In this document: piece after piece, positions 16,776 through 25,691 of the stretch
Layout: each line of letters opens with the position of its first letter
Position numbering within the stretch: the stretch's first letter is position 1
From: Fen-455 sp050012675
Lineage (GTDB): Bacteria > Actinomycetota > Acidimicrobiia > Acidimicrobiales > Bog-793
NCBI GenBank assembly: GCA_050012675.1
Contig: JBEKGS010000009.1
Location: 16,211-80,210 of the forward strand
Reading direction: 5' to 3'
Length of the DNA: 64,000 nucleotides
The notes under the pieces: generated by a model
Told to the model about the DNA's origin: nothing
Databases searched by the model: none
The model's input: the letters and a program-made list of their open reading frames with translations, nothing else
Program-made: the position numbers and the translations under genes

Positions 16776-18188
16776 TCATCGTGCCCGCGACCGCTTGAGG
16801 TCGGCGAGCACGGCGCGGGCCGCTCCCACCCCGCACATGCCGTGCACGCCGCCACCAGGAGGCGTGGAGGCGGAGCAGAGGTAGATCCCCGGTGCGCCGG
16901 TGCGGTAGGGGTTCCAGCGCATCGTCGGGCGGAAGATGGTCTGGCGCAGCGTGCCCGCGCCGCCGCTGATGTCACCGCCGACGTAGTTGGGGTTGTGGGC
17001 CTCGAGGTCCATGGCCGTCATCGTCGAACGCGCTAACACGAGGTCGCGAAAGCCGGGCGCGAACCGTTCCACCTGGGCTTCGACGCGCTCTGTCATGTCG
17101 AGCGTCGAGCCCCGGGGAACGTGGCAGTAGGCCCAGAGCGTCTCTTGGCCGGCCGGTGCCCGGGTCGGGTCGGCGACGCCGGGCTGGACGACGAGGCAGT
17201 AGGGGCGGTCGCTGTGCCGCCCGGAGGCGACGTCAGCCTCGCTTGCGGCCACCTCCTCGAAACTGCCCCCGAGGTGCACCGTCCCCGCGTGCCGGCAGAC
17301 CGGTGCCGTCCACGGGACAGGGCCGGAGAGCGCCCAGTCGACCTTGCAGACTCCCGGACCGTGGCGGAAGCGGTTCGCGGCATTGCGGTAACGGGTGGGG
17401 AGCTCGGGTCCGGCAACGGCGACAAGGGTTTCAACGGAGGTGTCGAACAGCATCGCCCGGGCGCCTCGCAGCTCGGCGAGGTCTCTCACCGAGCTCCCGG
17501 TGTGGACGGTTCCTCCGTTCGCGTCAAGCTCGCTCAAGAGGGCGTCGACGAGACGGGCGCTTCCCCCTTTGACGAGGGGCCAGCCTGCGGCGTGGGCGGT
17601 GATCGTGAGGAAGATGGCGAAGGCGGCGGTCAAAGGGGTCTCGAGCGGCAGCATGGCGTGGGCGCCGACACCGGCCAGCAGTCCCCTCGCCTCCTCGGTC
17701 GCGAACCGTCTCACGAGGTGGGCGACCGACGCCAGCCCGGCCAGCCCGAAGCGGGCCATCGCAACCGGGTCACGCGGGGGGGAGCGCAGCGGTGCCAGCA
17801 CAGTCGGGACGATGGTCGCAGCCGCCCCTACGAGAGGCCCGAACAAGCGGGCGTAGGTGTCGCCGTCTCGGCCGAGGGCCTCTGTGGTCTCCTCGAGGCT
17901 GGCGAACACAGCTCCCGCGCGACCGTCCTCGAGCGGGTGGGCGAAAGCCACTTCGGGCCTCACAAGCTCCACGCCCAGACGCTCGAGGCCGAGGTCCACG
18001 AAGAACGGCGACAAAGGCGCCATGGACTGGACAGTCGAGCAGACGTCGTGACGGAAGCCCGGCAAGGTGAGCTCCTCGGTCCGGCACCCTCCGCCCGCGA
18101 CCGAGGCACCCTCGAAGACCTCCACGGCCAGTCCGGCGCGTGCCAGTACGAGCGCGGCCGCCAGACCATTGGGGCCGGATCCGACCAC
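16776..18188 (-). CDS. NAD(P)/FAD-dependent oxidoreductase, phytoene desaturase-like
   Basis: A 470-residue flavoprotein. It starts directly with the FAD dinucleotide motif VGSGPNGLAAALVLARAG and ends with the family-typical NPYRTGAPGIYLCSASTPPGGG followed by HGMCGVGAARAVLADL. The GTG at 18188 is the first usable codon after an in-frame stop. The motif would normally be preceded by two or three more hydrophobic residues, so a CTG seven codons upstream is possible. It lies 33 bases downstream of the MBL hydrolase gene on the same strand. Relatives (PYROXD2-like) are uncharacterised; a carotenoid role is not supported by neighbours. Confidence 0.82.
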   Translation of the reverse strand: MVGSGPNGLAAALVLARAGLAVEVFEGASVAGGGCRTEELTLPGFRHDVCSTVQSMAPLSPFFVDLGLERLGVELVRPEVAFAHPLEDGRAGAVFASLEETTEALGRDGDTYARLFGPLVGAAATIVPTVLAPLRSPPRDPVAMARFGLAGLASVAHLVRRFATEEARGLLAGVGAHAMLPLETPLTAAFAIFLTITAHAAGWPLVKGGSARLVDALLSELDANGGTVHTGSSVRDLAELRGARAMLFDTSVETLVAVAGPELPTRYRNAANRFRHGPGVCKVDWALSGPVPWTAPVCRHAGTVHLGGSFEEVAASEADVASGRHSDRPYCLVVQPGVADPTRAPAGQETLWAYCHVPRGSTLDMTERVEAQVERFAPGFRDLVLARSTMTAMDLEAHNPNYVGGDISGGAGTLRQTIFRPTMRWNPYRTGAPGIYLCSASTPPGGGVHGMCGVGAARAVLADLKRSRAR

Positions 18189-18221
18189 GACGGCGTCAGG
18201 CGCGCCCAGTGCCGTTCAACC

Positions 18222-19061
18222 TCACAACTGGAGCACCAACGACTCCGCGGCGACGACGACCTGCGTCTCGGCGTCGAAGCGTTTCTCCAGCTCGTCGAGG
18301 GCGTTGTCGGTGCGGTCGGGCTGGTGGTGGAACAGGACGACTCGGCGGGCGCCGCCGCGACGCCCGAGCGCCACGGCGTACTCGGCCGCGGCGTGTCCGA
18401 AGGACGCGCCGGTGCTGAGCTCGTCGGCCATCAGCTGGGCATCGTGGACGAGGGCGTCGGCCCCCTCGGCGAGCTCCAGTGCGGCGGGGTGGTACTCGCC
18501 CCAGCCGTCGGGACCAGGGCCGACAAGGGTGGGACAGTGGTCCGGCATGTAGGTGAGCACCGAGGTCCCGTCGCTCACGCGGTATCCGTAGGTGCGTCCT
18601 CCTTTGTGGGGGATCTCCGAGGCCGTGACGGTGAAGCCCTCTAGTTGGATGACGCCCGGTGCCAGGTTCCGGAAGCTCCACCTGCCGCGGAGGCCCTCGG
18701 GGCCGATGGGGAAATGCGGCGGCGACATCCCCCGGGCGAGCACCTCAGAAGCGCTCGCAGCCCCGGGCTGTTCGGGCAGGTACAAGTCCACGCGGGAGTC
18801 GTCCCGGTCCCCGGCGGTGAAAAAAGGCAGGCCGTGGACGTGATCCCAGTGCAGATGAGTGAGCACGACCGTGCCGTCGAAGGCCGTGCCGCCCAACAGC
18901 GTGCCCACGCGTCTGATGCCGGTGCCGGCGTCCAGCAAGAGGCTGGGCGCCGCCTCGCCGTCGCGGGCGATCGCGACGCAAGAGGTGTACCCGCCGTAGC
19001 GGACGAAGTCTTCACCCGGCGCGGGGGTCGAGCCTCTGACACCCAGGAAATGGGCTCGCAC
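18222..19061 (-). CDS. Metallo-beta-lactamase-fold hydrolase, possible cyclic-nucleotide phosphodiesterase
   Basis: A 279-residue MBL-fold protein. The N-terminus FLGVRGSTPAPGEDFVRYGG matches the RNase Z/phosphodiesterase-like branch of the fold. The metal motif is LTHLHWDHVHGLP (HxHxDH). Later ligands are the Asp in VHDAQ and the His in VLFHHQPDRTD. It follows the cyclic-nucleotide-binding gene by 5 bases, and an adenylate cyclase gene is divergent from that one. A phosphodiesterase role, closing a cAMP loop, is therefore reasonable but inferred. The GTG start is the first codon after the neighbouring gene's stop. Confidence 0.82.
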   Translation of the reverse strand: MRAHFLGVRGSTPAPGEDFVRYGGYTSCVAIARDGEAAPSLLLDAGTGIRRVGTLLGGTAFDGTVVLTHLHWDHVHGLPFFTAGDRDDSRVDLYLPEQPGAASASEVLARGMSPPHFPIGPEGLRGRWSFRNLAPGVIQLEGFTVTASEIPHKGGRTYGYRVSDGTSVLTYMPDHCPTLVGPGPDGWGEYHPAALELAEGADALVHDAQLMADELSTGASFGHAAAEYAVALGRRGGARRVVLFHHQPDRTDNALDELEKRFDAETQVVVAAESLVLQL

Positions 19062-19066
19062 CCGGG

Positions 19067-20071
19067 TCAGCCCGCTCCCGCATGCTCGCGACGGTGCCCG
19101 GTGGACAGCTCCTCGAGCGCTGAGCGGTCCAGCGCCTCAGCCGGGACTGATGCCACCCTGCACGAGGTCACCGCGACGATCGAGGAAGTGCGCTCTCCGC
19201 CTTCGAGATGGGCACGCTCGCCCAACAGCGCGCCCGGTCCGTACTCAGCCAGGCGTTTTCCCTCGACCTCGACGCGCAGCACGCCGTCGAGGACCAGGTA
19301 CACCTCTGAGCCCTTGTCACCCTGGCGTATCAGGTAGGTTCCCGACTTCACCTTCTTGATCTTAGGTTTGGCGGCCCCGTGCATCAGTTGTGCGGACAAG
19401 GACCGCTCGAGGGCGGACTCGACGACGGTGACCAGAGCCTCGGAATCCTGGTCGCCCCAGGGGGTGTGAGTCCCGAAGGACTTGCGGTACCAGTCCTTGA
19501 AGTCGATGAGACCCGACTTGGCCTCGAGACGGCCCTCGTGGTCGTAGACCCAATGGCGTGGGAACCTGCTGGCGCCGATGAGCGACCCCTCGGCCCGGCC
19601 GTCGGCGTACAAGGTGAGCGAGAGCGTGGTCCACGCCAACGGGGCCTGCCACTGGACGAACGGTGCCCGGCGGACGCGTCGTGGTGCGGGCATGCCGGTA
19701 CGGCCCCCGGCTGTCTGGACGAACCGCCTCCAGCCGTCGCCGCGCTCGACCTTGCGCTGGATGTCGGGGAGAGCGACCGCCTGGAAGACGTGGCTCAGGC
19801 CGCCGATGCGCACCGTGGTGCTCCCGATCTGGCCACCGCCCGAATAGCCGGCATTGGTGATCTTGCCTGCGCGGTCCACCTCCACCCAGGCCTCCAGGCG
19901 GTTGGCGAAGCGGAAGCGGTCGGCTCGCCTGAGCTCGTCGAGGTCGCCGAGGACTTCAGGTGGCGGCGGGTCGTAGTGGGCCATCCCGGCGTCGAAGGGC
20001 AGGCGGGTACCGCCCGCCACGGCTTCGGAGGGGATCCAAGACAGCGAGGTGATGGAGCTTTCGTATCGCAT
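19067..20071 (-). CDS. Cyclic nucleotide-binding domain protein with uncharacterised N-terminal domain
   Basis: A 334-residue protein. Residues about 230-325 form a cyclic-nucleotide-binding domain: GTYLIRQGDKGSEVYLVLDGVLRV, then the phosphate-binding cassette GPGALLGERAHLEGGERTSS with its Gly-Glu and Arg. There is no helix-turn-helix after it, so it is not a CRP-type regulator. The first 220 residues (SGGGQIGSTTVRIGG, WQAPLAWTTLSLTLYADG) match no domain I can name. The gene is divergent from an adenylate cyclase gene 135 bp away and sits in front of an MBL hydrolase, so it is a candidate direct cAMP effector. Confidence 0.83.
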   Translation of the reverse strand: MRYESSITSLSWIPSEAVAGGTRLPFDAGMAHYDPPPPEVLGDLDELRRADRFRFANRLEAWVEVDRAGKITNAGYSGGGQIGSTTVRIGGLSHVFQAVALPDIQRKVERGDGWRRFVQTAGGRTGMPAPRRVRRAPFVQWQAPLAWTTLSLTLYADGRAEGSLIGASRFPRHWVYDHEGRLEAKSGLIDFKDWYRKSFGTHTPWGDQDSEALVTVVESALERSLSAQLMHGAAKPKIKKVKSGTYLIRQGDKGSEVYLVLDGVLRVEVEGKRLAEYGPGALLGERAHLEGGERTSSIVAVTSCRVASVPAEALDRSALEELSTGHRREHAGAG

Positions 20072-20206
20072 AGGGCCATGATCTGCCGGTTGCCCAGCAG
20101 CTAGAAGGGTGTTGCCCAGACGCCGGGGGTGGTCCTAACACCCCCTTTCGCCCGGTGGCCTCCCCCCTTTCTCGTGGGGTCGGAGTGTGCGACAACTTAG
20201 AGTGAC

Positions 20207-21613
20207 ATGAGCGGGACCGGTGACACCCCAGCTAGGAGCATCAGAGTCTTTCTCGCAGACGACAACCTCATCGTGCGTGAGGGGGTTCGCGCCCTGATCG
20301 AGCGGCACCCGGACCTGTCGGTCGTCGGCGTCGCAGCCGACTACGACGGGACCGTGTCCGGGGCCACCGCCACCGAGCCCCACGTGTTGGTGAGTGACAT
20401 CCGTATGCCGCCATCGTTCCATCGCGAAGGCATCGACGCGGCCAAGGAGGTGCGCAAGAGGCACCCCGGCACCGGGGTCGTGATCCTGTCGCAGTACGAC
20501 GATCCTGAGTACGCGGTTTCCCTGCTCGCCGAGGGCTCGGCCGGTTACGGATACCTGTTGAAGGACCACATAGCCGAAGGCAACCAGCTCGTCGACGCCA
20601 TCCGGGCCGTGGCGACGGGTGGGACGGCGCTCGACCCGGCCATCGTCGAAGCGCTCGTGCGTCCTGTCACATCGAGCGGCGAGCTCGACGAGTCCGAGGA
20701 GTCACTGCTCGCGCTCGTTGCCGAGGGCAAGCCGATCAAGGCGATCGCCGCCTCACGCGGGCTCCCGCCCGGCGAGGTGGACGCCGCCGTGGAGGCGGTC
20801 TTCTTGAAGCTGGCCCAGGGGGTGAGCGCCGGCAACCAGGGAGCGCTCCAGCGCCTGAGGCTCCTGCACCAGGCGATCGTCGACAGGGAGGAGCAGGGCG
20901 AGACGCTCTCGCGACTTCTGCCAGGAGGCTTGGCGGAAAAGGTGCGGTCTGAGGGCCGGCGCATCGGCGAGACCGAGCGAGTGGAAGTGACCGTCGTCAT
21001 GAGCGACATCCGTTCGTACTCGACGATCGCGGAGCACGCCGACCCGAGCCAGCTGGCCGGGCAGCTCAACACCCATCGTGCCGCCATGAACAGGGCCATT
21101 CTGGGCGAGGGCGGGACGGTGATGCAGTTCGTCGGTGACGCGGTGATGGCCGTTTTCGGCGCACCTGTGTCCCAGACCGACCATGCGGACCGCGCGGTCG
21201 CGGCCGCCATGGCCATGCACGCGGGCCAGGCCGAGATCAACGAACGCTGGGTCGAAGAGGGCCTTCCTCCTTTCGGGCTCGGTCTCGGGCTGTCGACCGG
21301 TGAGGCCGCTGCTGCCCTGCTCGGGTCCGAGGAGCGCCTCGAGTACACGCTGGTGGGCGACACCGTTAATCTCTCCCAGCGCCTGCAGCAGCTGGCTTCG
21401 GCGGGCGAGACGGTGCTCTCGGAGGCGACGGTCCGGGCCCTCACCTGCGAGGTCGCCACCATCGCCCTCGGAGAGCAGCTGGTCAAAGGACGCGATACGC
21501 CGGTCGCGGCCTACAAGGTCTTGTCATGGGGCCAGTCGTCACCCGGCGGCGACGGGCTGACCGCCATCGGAAAAACGCCGGCCGAGATGAGCATCCAAGG
21601 GGGATCAGAATGA
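20207..21613 (+). CDS. Response regulator with C-terminal class III adenylate/guanylate cyclase
   Basis: A 468-residue fusion. Residues 12-130 are a REC domain: FLADDN acidic pair, phosphoacceptor Asp64 in VSDIRMPP, LSQY, and Lys in YLLKDH. Residues about 150-200 look like a decayed LuxR helix-turn-helix (ESLLALVAEGKPIKAIAASRG). Residues about 255-440 are a class III cyclase with metal Asp267 in MSDIRSYS and Asp311 in FVGDAVMAVFG, and LVGDTVNLSQRLQ carrying the transition-state Asn and Arg. Its stop overlaps the ABC ATPase start (ATGA). The REC domain closely resembles that of the LuxR regulator at 25002-25676. Phosphorylation by the nearby kinase probably controls cyclic nucleotide synthesis (inference). 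Confidence 0.88.
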   Translation: MSGTGDTPARSIRVFLADDNLIVREGVRALIERHPDLSVVGVAADYDGTVSGATATEPHVLVSDIRMPPSFHREGIDAAKEVRKRHPGTGVVILSQYDDPEYAVSLLAEGSAGYGYLLKDHIAEGNQLVDAIRAVATGGTALDPAIVEALVRPVTSSGELDESEESLLALVAEGKPIKAIAASRGLPPGEVDAAVEAVFLKLAQGVSAGNQGALQRLRLLHQAIVDREEQGETLSRLLPGGLAEKVRSEGRRIGETERVEVTVVMSDIRSYSTIAEHADPSQLAGQLNTHRAAMNRAILGEGGTVMQFVGDAVMAVFGAPVSQTDHADRAVAAAMAMHAGQAEINERWVEEGLPPFGLGLGLSTGEAAAALLGSEERLEYTLVGDTVNLSQRLQQLASAGETVLSEATVRALTCEVATIALGEQLVKGRDTPVAAYKVLSWGQSSPGGDGLTAIGKTPAEMSIQGGSE

Positions 21614-22383
21614 CCGACTCAGCAGCTCTTGGTGGGGGGAGCCAGGCGGGCGCGGGGGTGCCGGCCCTCGAGGTGCACGGCGTGCGCAAGACCTTCGAGG
21701 CCGAGAACGCTCCTGTGAGGGCTCTCAGGGGTGTGGACCTCACCGTCGAGCACGGCACGTTTCTCGCGCTTATGGGGCCTTCGGGCTGCGGCAAGTCGAC
21801 GCTGCTCAACCTGGTGGCCGGCCTCGACGTGCCCGACGAGGGGACCATCAAGGTCGCCGGCGAGGAGGTGACCGGGAGCAGTGAGGACGATCTCGCCCGA
21901 ATGAGGCGGCGCCATATCGGCATCGTCTTCCAGTTCTTCAACCTGCTCGAGGGAATGACCGTTCTCGAGAACGTGGCCCTGCCGGCCATCATCGCCGGCC
22001 GTAAGCGCAAGGCGGCCGAGACCCGGGCCCGCGACCTGCTCGACCTTCTCGGCATAGGCGACAAGGTCTCGGCGATGCCAGGGGTGCTCTCCGGTGGGCA
22101 GCGTCAGCGCCTGGCCATTGCCAGAGCGCTTGCCAACGAGCCCACGCTCCTTTTGGCCGACGAGCCGACAGGCGCCCTCGACTCAGCCGGCGGCCAGGAA
22201 GTGATCGAGCTTCTGAGCCGCCTGCATTCGGGGGGCCAGACGATCATCCTGGTCACCCACGACCCCGATGTGGCCGCAGCGGCCGACACCGTGCTCCGCA
22301 TGCGCGACGGGCGCATCCTCCAAGGTGACGGTGACGGGGGAAAGATGATGGCCGAGGCCGTGAACGCCATCGGGAAGCTCTGA
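21610..22383 (+). CDS. ABC transporter ATP-binding protein, MacB/LolD type
   Basis: A 257-residue ATPase. Walker A is GPSGCGKSTLLNL, the Q-loop GIVFQFFNLLEG, the signature LSGGQRQRLAIARAL, Walker B LLLADEPTGALD and the H-loop VTHD. This subtype normally pairs with an FtsX/MacB-type permease. The only such permease nearby (25.8-26.8 kb) is a frameshifted remnant. The ATG at 21610 overlaps the cyclase stop by 4 bp. A histidine kinase gene starts 16 bases downstream, so cyclase, ATPase and kinase form one operon. Confidence 0.9.
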   Translation: MTDSAALGGGSQAGAGVPALEVHGVRKTFEAENAPVRALRGVDLTVEHGTFLALMGPSGCGKSTLLNLVAGLDVPDEGTIKVAGEEVTGSSEDDLARMRRRHIGIVFQFFNLLEGMTVLENVALPAIIAGRKRKAAETRARDLLDLLGIGDKVSAMPGVLSGGQRQRLAIARALANEPTLLLADEPTGALDSAGGQEVIELLSRLHSGGQTIILVTHDPDVAAAADTVLRMRDGRILQGDGDGGKMMAEAVNAIGKL

Positions 22384-22399
22384 ACATGCGGGGACCCAG

Positions 22400-24538
22400 G
22401 TGACGGTGGAGTCGGTCGTGGGCGCCGCCGACGCCGGAGCCGCCGCGGGGGCACCCCCGGCCGTGCGCGCCCAGGGCCGCCTGTTGTTCCCGGGCGCGGT
22501 CGCGTTCGCTGCCACGATCGCGCTCGTCGTCGTCTCGCTGGTCGCCTCTCCGCTCGCCGGTCATCGGGCGCTCGGAGTGGTCATCGGGATTGGCATCGCC
22601 TGCACAGCAGCCGCGGGGCTCACGACCCTCACCCGTACGCCGCGGCTCGGCTGGCTCGTGAGCCTCGGTGCACTTGTCGCCGCAGTGTCCGCGGCAGGGT
22701 CGCGCCTCGCCCTCACTCACGCCGACCGCGTGCACAGCGCGCCTCACGTCGTGGCCACCGTGGCGGCGCTTGCTGCCATGGCCATCTCGGTCCACGGCCT
22801 TTTGTCCCTGCCGGACGGCGTGCTCGGGCGAAGGTCGCGCCAGGTCGGTGCCGGGCTGTGGTACGCGGCGGCCCTGCTCGTTGCCGTGGTGCTGACCACC
22901 ACCGGTCATGTGCTCGCCCCTTGGCCCGCAGCGCTCGCGTGGCTGGCGGCCGTCTGCTCTGTGCTTCCCTCGGTGCATGCCCGCTACCTCGAAGCGCCCG
23001 CCGAAGGGCGCCAACGCATGCAGTGGATCGCGCTCGGGGGTGTGCTCGGCAGCGAGGTCATCCTCATCGCGGTGACGCTCAACCTGCTCGTGGCCTGGCC
23101 GGCCCAGATCGCGGTCCCCGCGGCGGGTGCCACGGTGCTCGCGGCAGTAGGCCTGCTCTGCACGGCGAGCCCCCGCCTCGCCCCGCATGCCGACCGGCTG
23201 CTCGTCAATCTGATGTCGATCCTCGGCTTCTCCGTCGTCGTGGCGGCCATCTACCTGATCGTCGTCCGCGGCCTCGGCAAGACGCCGACGGGGACGACCG
23301 ACCGCGAGGTGCTCGGCTTGTCGATCGTGGCCGCCGCCATCGCCGCCATCGGCTACATCCCTGCCCGGGACCGGTTCGCGCGGATGGCGAACGGTTTCGT
23401 CTACGGGGCGCGTGAAGCCCCAGACGAGGTCGTGCGCACCTTCGGGAGCCGCCTGACCAGGGCCATTCCCATGGACGAGCTGCTCTTGCAGTTGGCCGAG
23501 TCCCTTCGCAAGACGCTCTCGTTGCGCTCGGCGGAGATCTACACCGGGACCGGCGACGTCCTCGAGCTCGCCGTGTCGGTCCCGGACTCCGGCGAGCGTT
23601 CCATAGTCGTGTCCGCCCGCGAGCGGCCGGTGATCACTCACGCCGGCGTCTCGGGCAACGCCTGGGCGTCGGTCTGGATGCCCGCGCTCTTGAACGGCCG
23701 CCCCGCGGGACCGATCCGGGTGGCTCCGATCTGCCATGCCGGTGAGCTCCTCGGGACGATCGTGGTGGCCCGCGCCGAGGGCGCGGTCGCCTTCGACGAG
23801 GAGGACGACCGTGTTCTGACCGAGCTTGCACGCCAGGTCGGACTGGCTTTTCACAACGCCCAGCTGGACACCGCCCTTCAGACCTCGCTTGACGAGCTCC
23901 GCCGTCAGGCCGACGAGTTGCGGGCGTCGAGGGCCCGGATCGTGGCAAGCGGCGACGCCGAGCGCCGTCGTGTGGAGCGGAACCTGCACGATGGCGCCCA
24001 GCAACACCTGGTGGCCCTGGCAGTCAACCTGCGACTTGCCAAGGACGTCGTCTTGGAGGACCCGCAGGCCGCCGTGGAGATGCTCGAGGAGCTGGGGTCC
24101 GCCGTGCAGGACACCATTCAGGAGCTGCGCGAGCTGGCACATGGGATCTATCCGCCGCTGCTTGTCGACAGCGGGCTTTCCGGGGCGCTACGCCCGGTTG
24201 TCAACAGGAGCCCGCTCGACATCGAGCTGTTGACCGAGGGGATCGGCCGCTACGCCGGCGACGTCGAGGCAGCGGTCTACTTCTGCTGCCTCGAAGCGCT
24301 CCAGAACGCGGGCAAGCACGCGCCGCAAGCGCACGTCACCCTGCGGATCTGGGAGGAGTCAGGGGGACTGCTCTTCGCGGTCACCGACGACGGCCCAGGC
24401 TTCGACGTGCGCCTGGCCCAGCACGGGCACGGGTTCACGAACATGACGGACCGCCTGGGCGCCATAGGCGGGTCGGTGCGCTGGGAGTCCGAGCCCGGCC
24501 ACGGCACGGCGATCAGGGGCTCGGTGCCGCTCGGCTGA
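22400..24538 (+). CDS. Membrane sensor histidine kinase, HisKA_3 (NarX/DegS) class
   Basis: A 712-residue kinase. Residues about 30-330 hold about eight to ten hydrophobic helices with short loops. About 345-500 is GAF-like (ICHAGELLGTIVVARAEG). The dimerisation box AERRRVERNLHDGAQQHLVALA has the phosphorylatable His530. The HATPase domain shows LEALQNAGKHAPQAHV (N box), DDGPGFD and GHGFTNMTDRLGAIGG, ending GHGTAIRGSVPL. HisKA_3 kinases partner LuxR-type regulators; two regulators lie just downstream on the opposite strand and a REC-cyclase lies just upstream. The GTG start at 22400 is assumed. The signal is unknown, possibly membrane or hydrophobic. Confidence 0.88.
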   Translation: MTVESVVGAADAGAAAGAPPAVRAQGRLLFPGAVAFAATIALVVVSLVASPLAGHRALGVVIGIGIACTAAAGLTTLTRTPRLGWLVSLGALVAAVSAAGSRLALTHADRVHSAPHVVATVAALAAMAISVHGLLSLPDGVLGRRSRQVGAGLWYAAALLVAVVLTTTGHVLAPWPAALAWLAAVCSVLPSVHARYLEAPAEGRQRMQWIALGGVLGSEVILIAVTLNLLVAWPAQIAVPAAGATVLAAVGLLCTASPRLAPHADRLLVNLMSILGFSVVVAAIYLIVVRGLGKTPTGTTDREVLGLSIVAAAIAAIGYIPARDRFARMANGFVYGAREAPDEVVRTFGSRLTRAIPMDELLLQLAESLRKTLSLRSAEIYTGTGDVLELAVSVPDSGERSIVVSARERPVITHAGVSGNAWASVWMPALLNGRPAGPIRVAPICHAGELLGTIVVARAEGAVAFDEEDDRVLTELARQVGLAFHNAQLDTALQTSLDELRRQADELRASRARIVASGDAERRRVERNLHDGAQQHLVALAVNLRLAKDVVLEDPQAAVEMLEELGSAVQDTIQELRELAHGIYPPLLVDSGLSGALRPVVNRSPLDIELLTEGIGRYAGDVEAAVYFCCLEALQNAGKHAPQAHVTLRIWEESGGLLFAVTDDGPGFDVRLAQHGHGFTNMTDRLGAIGGSVRWESEPGHGTAIRGSVPLG

Positions 24539-24544
24539 GCCGGC

Positions 24545-24934
24545 TCAGCTGGCGAAGCCGTCCGAGTCGCGTTCTTCCCAGAGCCGGCGAAGTGTCTTCG
24601 GGCTGAACTGCTCTTTGTGCATGTAGGCCCGGGCGCCACTCGTCCTGGCGTCTTCGGGCAGGTCGTTCACGTCGTAGGTCGAGCACAGGAACACCACGGT
24701 TCCGGGGTGCCCGGCCACTATCCGCCGGGTCGCCTCCAAGCCGCCCATCTCGGGCATGTTTATGTCCATCAAGACGAGGTCAGGTTGGAGCGTGTCGGCG
24801 AGCGAAATTGCCTCTATCCCGTTGGCGGCCTCTCCGACCAGCTCGAAACCCTCGGTGCGGCGCAGCACGGCGCGCGCGGCGAGTCGGAAGGGGGCCTGAT
24901 CGTCGACGACGATGACGGAGAGGGGGGCATCCAT
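24545..24934 (-). CDS. Single-domain response regulator (REC only)
   Basis: A 129-residue receiver domain with no output domain. It has the acidic pocket VVDDQ, phosphoacceptor Asp57 in LVLMDINMPEMGG, Ser/Thr in CST, and the conserved Lys in AYMHKEQFS. It faces the kinase gene tail-to-tail with 6 bases between stops. Stand-alone receivers act as phosphate sinks or protein switches. The ATG at 24934 was preferred; a TTG directly before it adds one residue and has slightly better spacing from GGAG. Confidence 0.87.
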   Translation of the reverse strand: MDAPLSVIVVDDQAPFRLAARAVLRRTEGFELVGEAANGIEAISLADTLQPDLVLMDINMPEMGGLEATRRIVAGHPGTVVFLCSTYDVNDLPEDARTSGARAYMHKEQFSPKTLRRLWEERDSDGFAS

Positions 24935-25001
24935 CAACTGTCCATTCTCCCATGGGCGGCCTGGCAGGTCCCGGGCGGTGCCACCCGAGTCCTCGGTGTA
25001 G

Positions 25002-25676
25002 CTAGCCTCCCGATTGCGCGCTCAAGTAAACGAGCACCGCCTTCACACGACGGTTGACGTCACGTTCCTCGGAGAGCCCCAGCTTGGAGAAGATGGCGTT
25101 CGAATGCTTCTCGACGGCTCGCTCCGAGACGCCCAGGGACTCCGCGATCGCCCCGTTGGACTTGCCCTGTGCCATCTCGGCGAGGATCTCGGACTCGCGG
25201 GGCGTCAGCCATTCGAGATCGGACTTGCGCCGGCTCGCCCGCGCCTTGACCAGCTCGTCCACGACGAGAGGGTCGATGACGGACCCGCCGCCTGCCACCG
25301 CCCTTATGGCCTGCGCCAGCTCGTTGGCACCCGCGACGCGCTCTTTGAGGAGGTATCCGCGCCCGGCCGAGCCCTCCTGCAAGAGGGCCAGTGCGTAGGC
25401 CGGAGCGGTGTACTGGCTGAGGACCACGACGCCCACGGTCGGCGCGTGCTCGCGCAGCCACGCGGCCGCCTGGATGCCTTCGTCGGTGCCGGTCGGCGGC
25501 ATACGGATGTCTGTGACGACGACGTCAGGTGTGTGTTCGGTGACGAGCTTGAGCAACTGGGGGAGGTCCGAGGCGCTGCCCACCAGTTCGAGGTCGGCCT
25601 GAGCCTCGATGAGGCGCGAGACGCCCTCACGCAACAGGGCGTTGTCCTCCGCTAACACGACTCGGATCACGGCCAC
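25002..25676 (-). CDS. LuxR/NarL-family response regulator
   Basis: A 224-residue regulator. The REC domain (1-125) has LAEDN, Asp56 in VVTDIRMPP and Lys in YLLKER. The LuxR helix-turn-helix (about 155-215) has LTPRESEILAEMAQGKSNGAIAESLGVSERAVEKH. It is the natural partner of the HisKA_3 kinase at 22400-24538, and its REC is a near relative of the one fused to the cyclase at 20207. The GTG start is supported by TAGGCT nine bases upstream. It is transcribed toward the single-domain regulator 68 bp downstream, possibly together with it. Confidence 0.9.
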   Translation of the reverse strand: MAVIRVVLAEDNALLREGVSRLIEAQADLELVGSASDLPQLLKLVTEHTPDVVVTDIRMPPTGTDEGIQAAAWLREHAPTVGVVVLSQYTAPAYALALLQEGSAGRGYLLKERVAGANELAQAIRAVAGGGSVIDPLVVDELVKARASRRKSDLEWLTPRESEILAEMAQGKSNGAIAESLGVSERAVEKHSNAIFSKLGLSEERDVNRRVKAVLVYLSAQSGG

Positions 25677-25685
25677 CGATGCGGG

Positions 25686-25691
25686 AGCCTA
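25686..25691 (-). promoter_or_regulatory. Candidate -10 (TAGGCT) for the LuxR-type regulator
   Basis: TAGGCT on the minus strand, nine bases before the GTG at 25676. It lies in the 132-bp gap between this gene and the FtsX remnant. Confidence 0.35.

Noticed and set aside
20198..20203. TAGAGT as a -10 for the REC-cyclase gene
   Set aside because: Only three bases separate it from the ATG, too close compared with the 6-9 bases at other genes.
22253..24142. A 629-codon open frame on the minus strand
   Set aside because: It mirrors the histidine kinase gene and shows only low-complexity Arg/Gly/His sequence with no domain.
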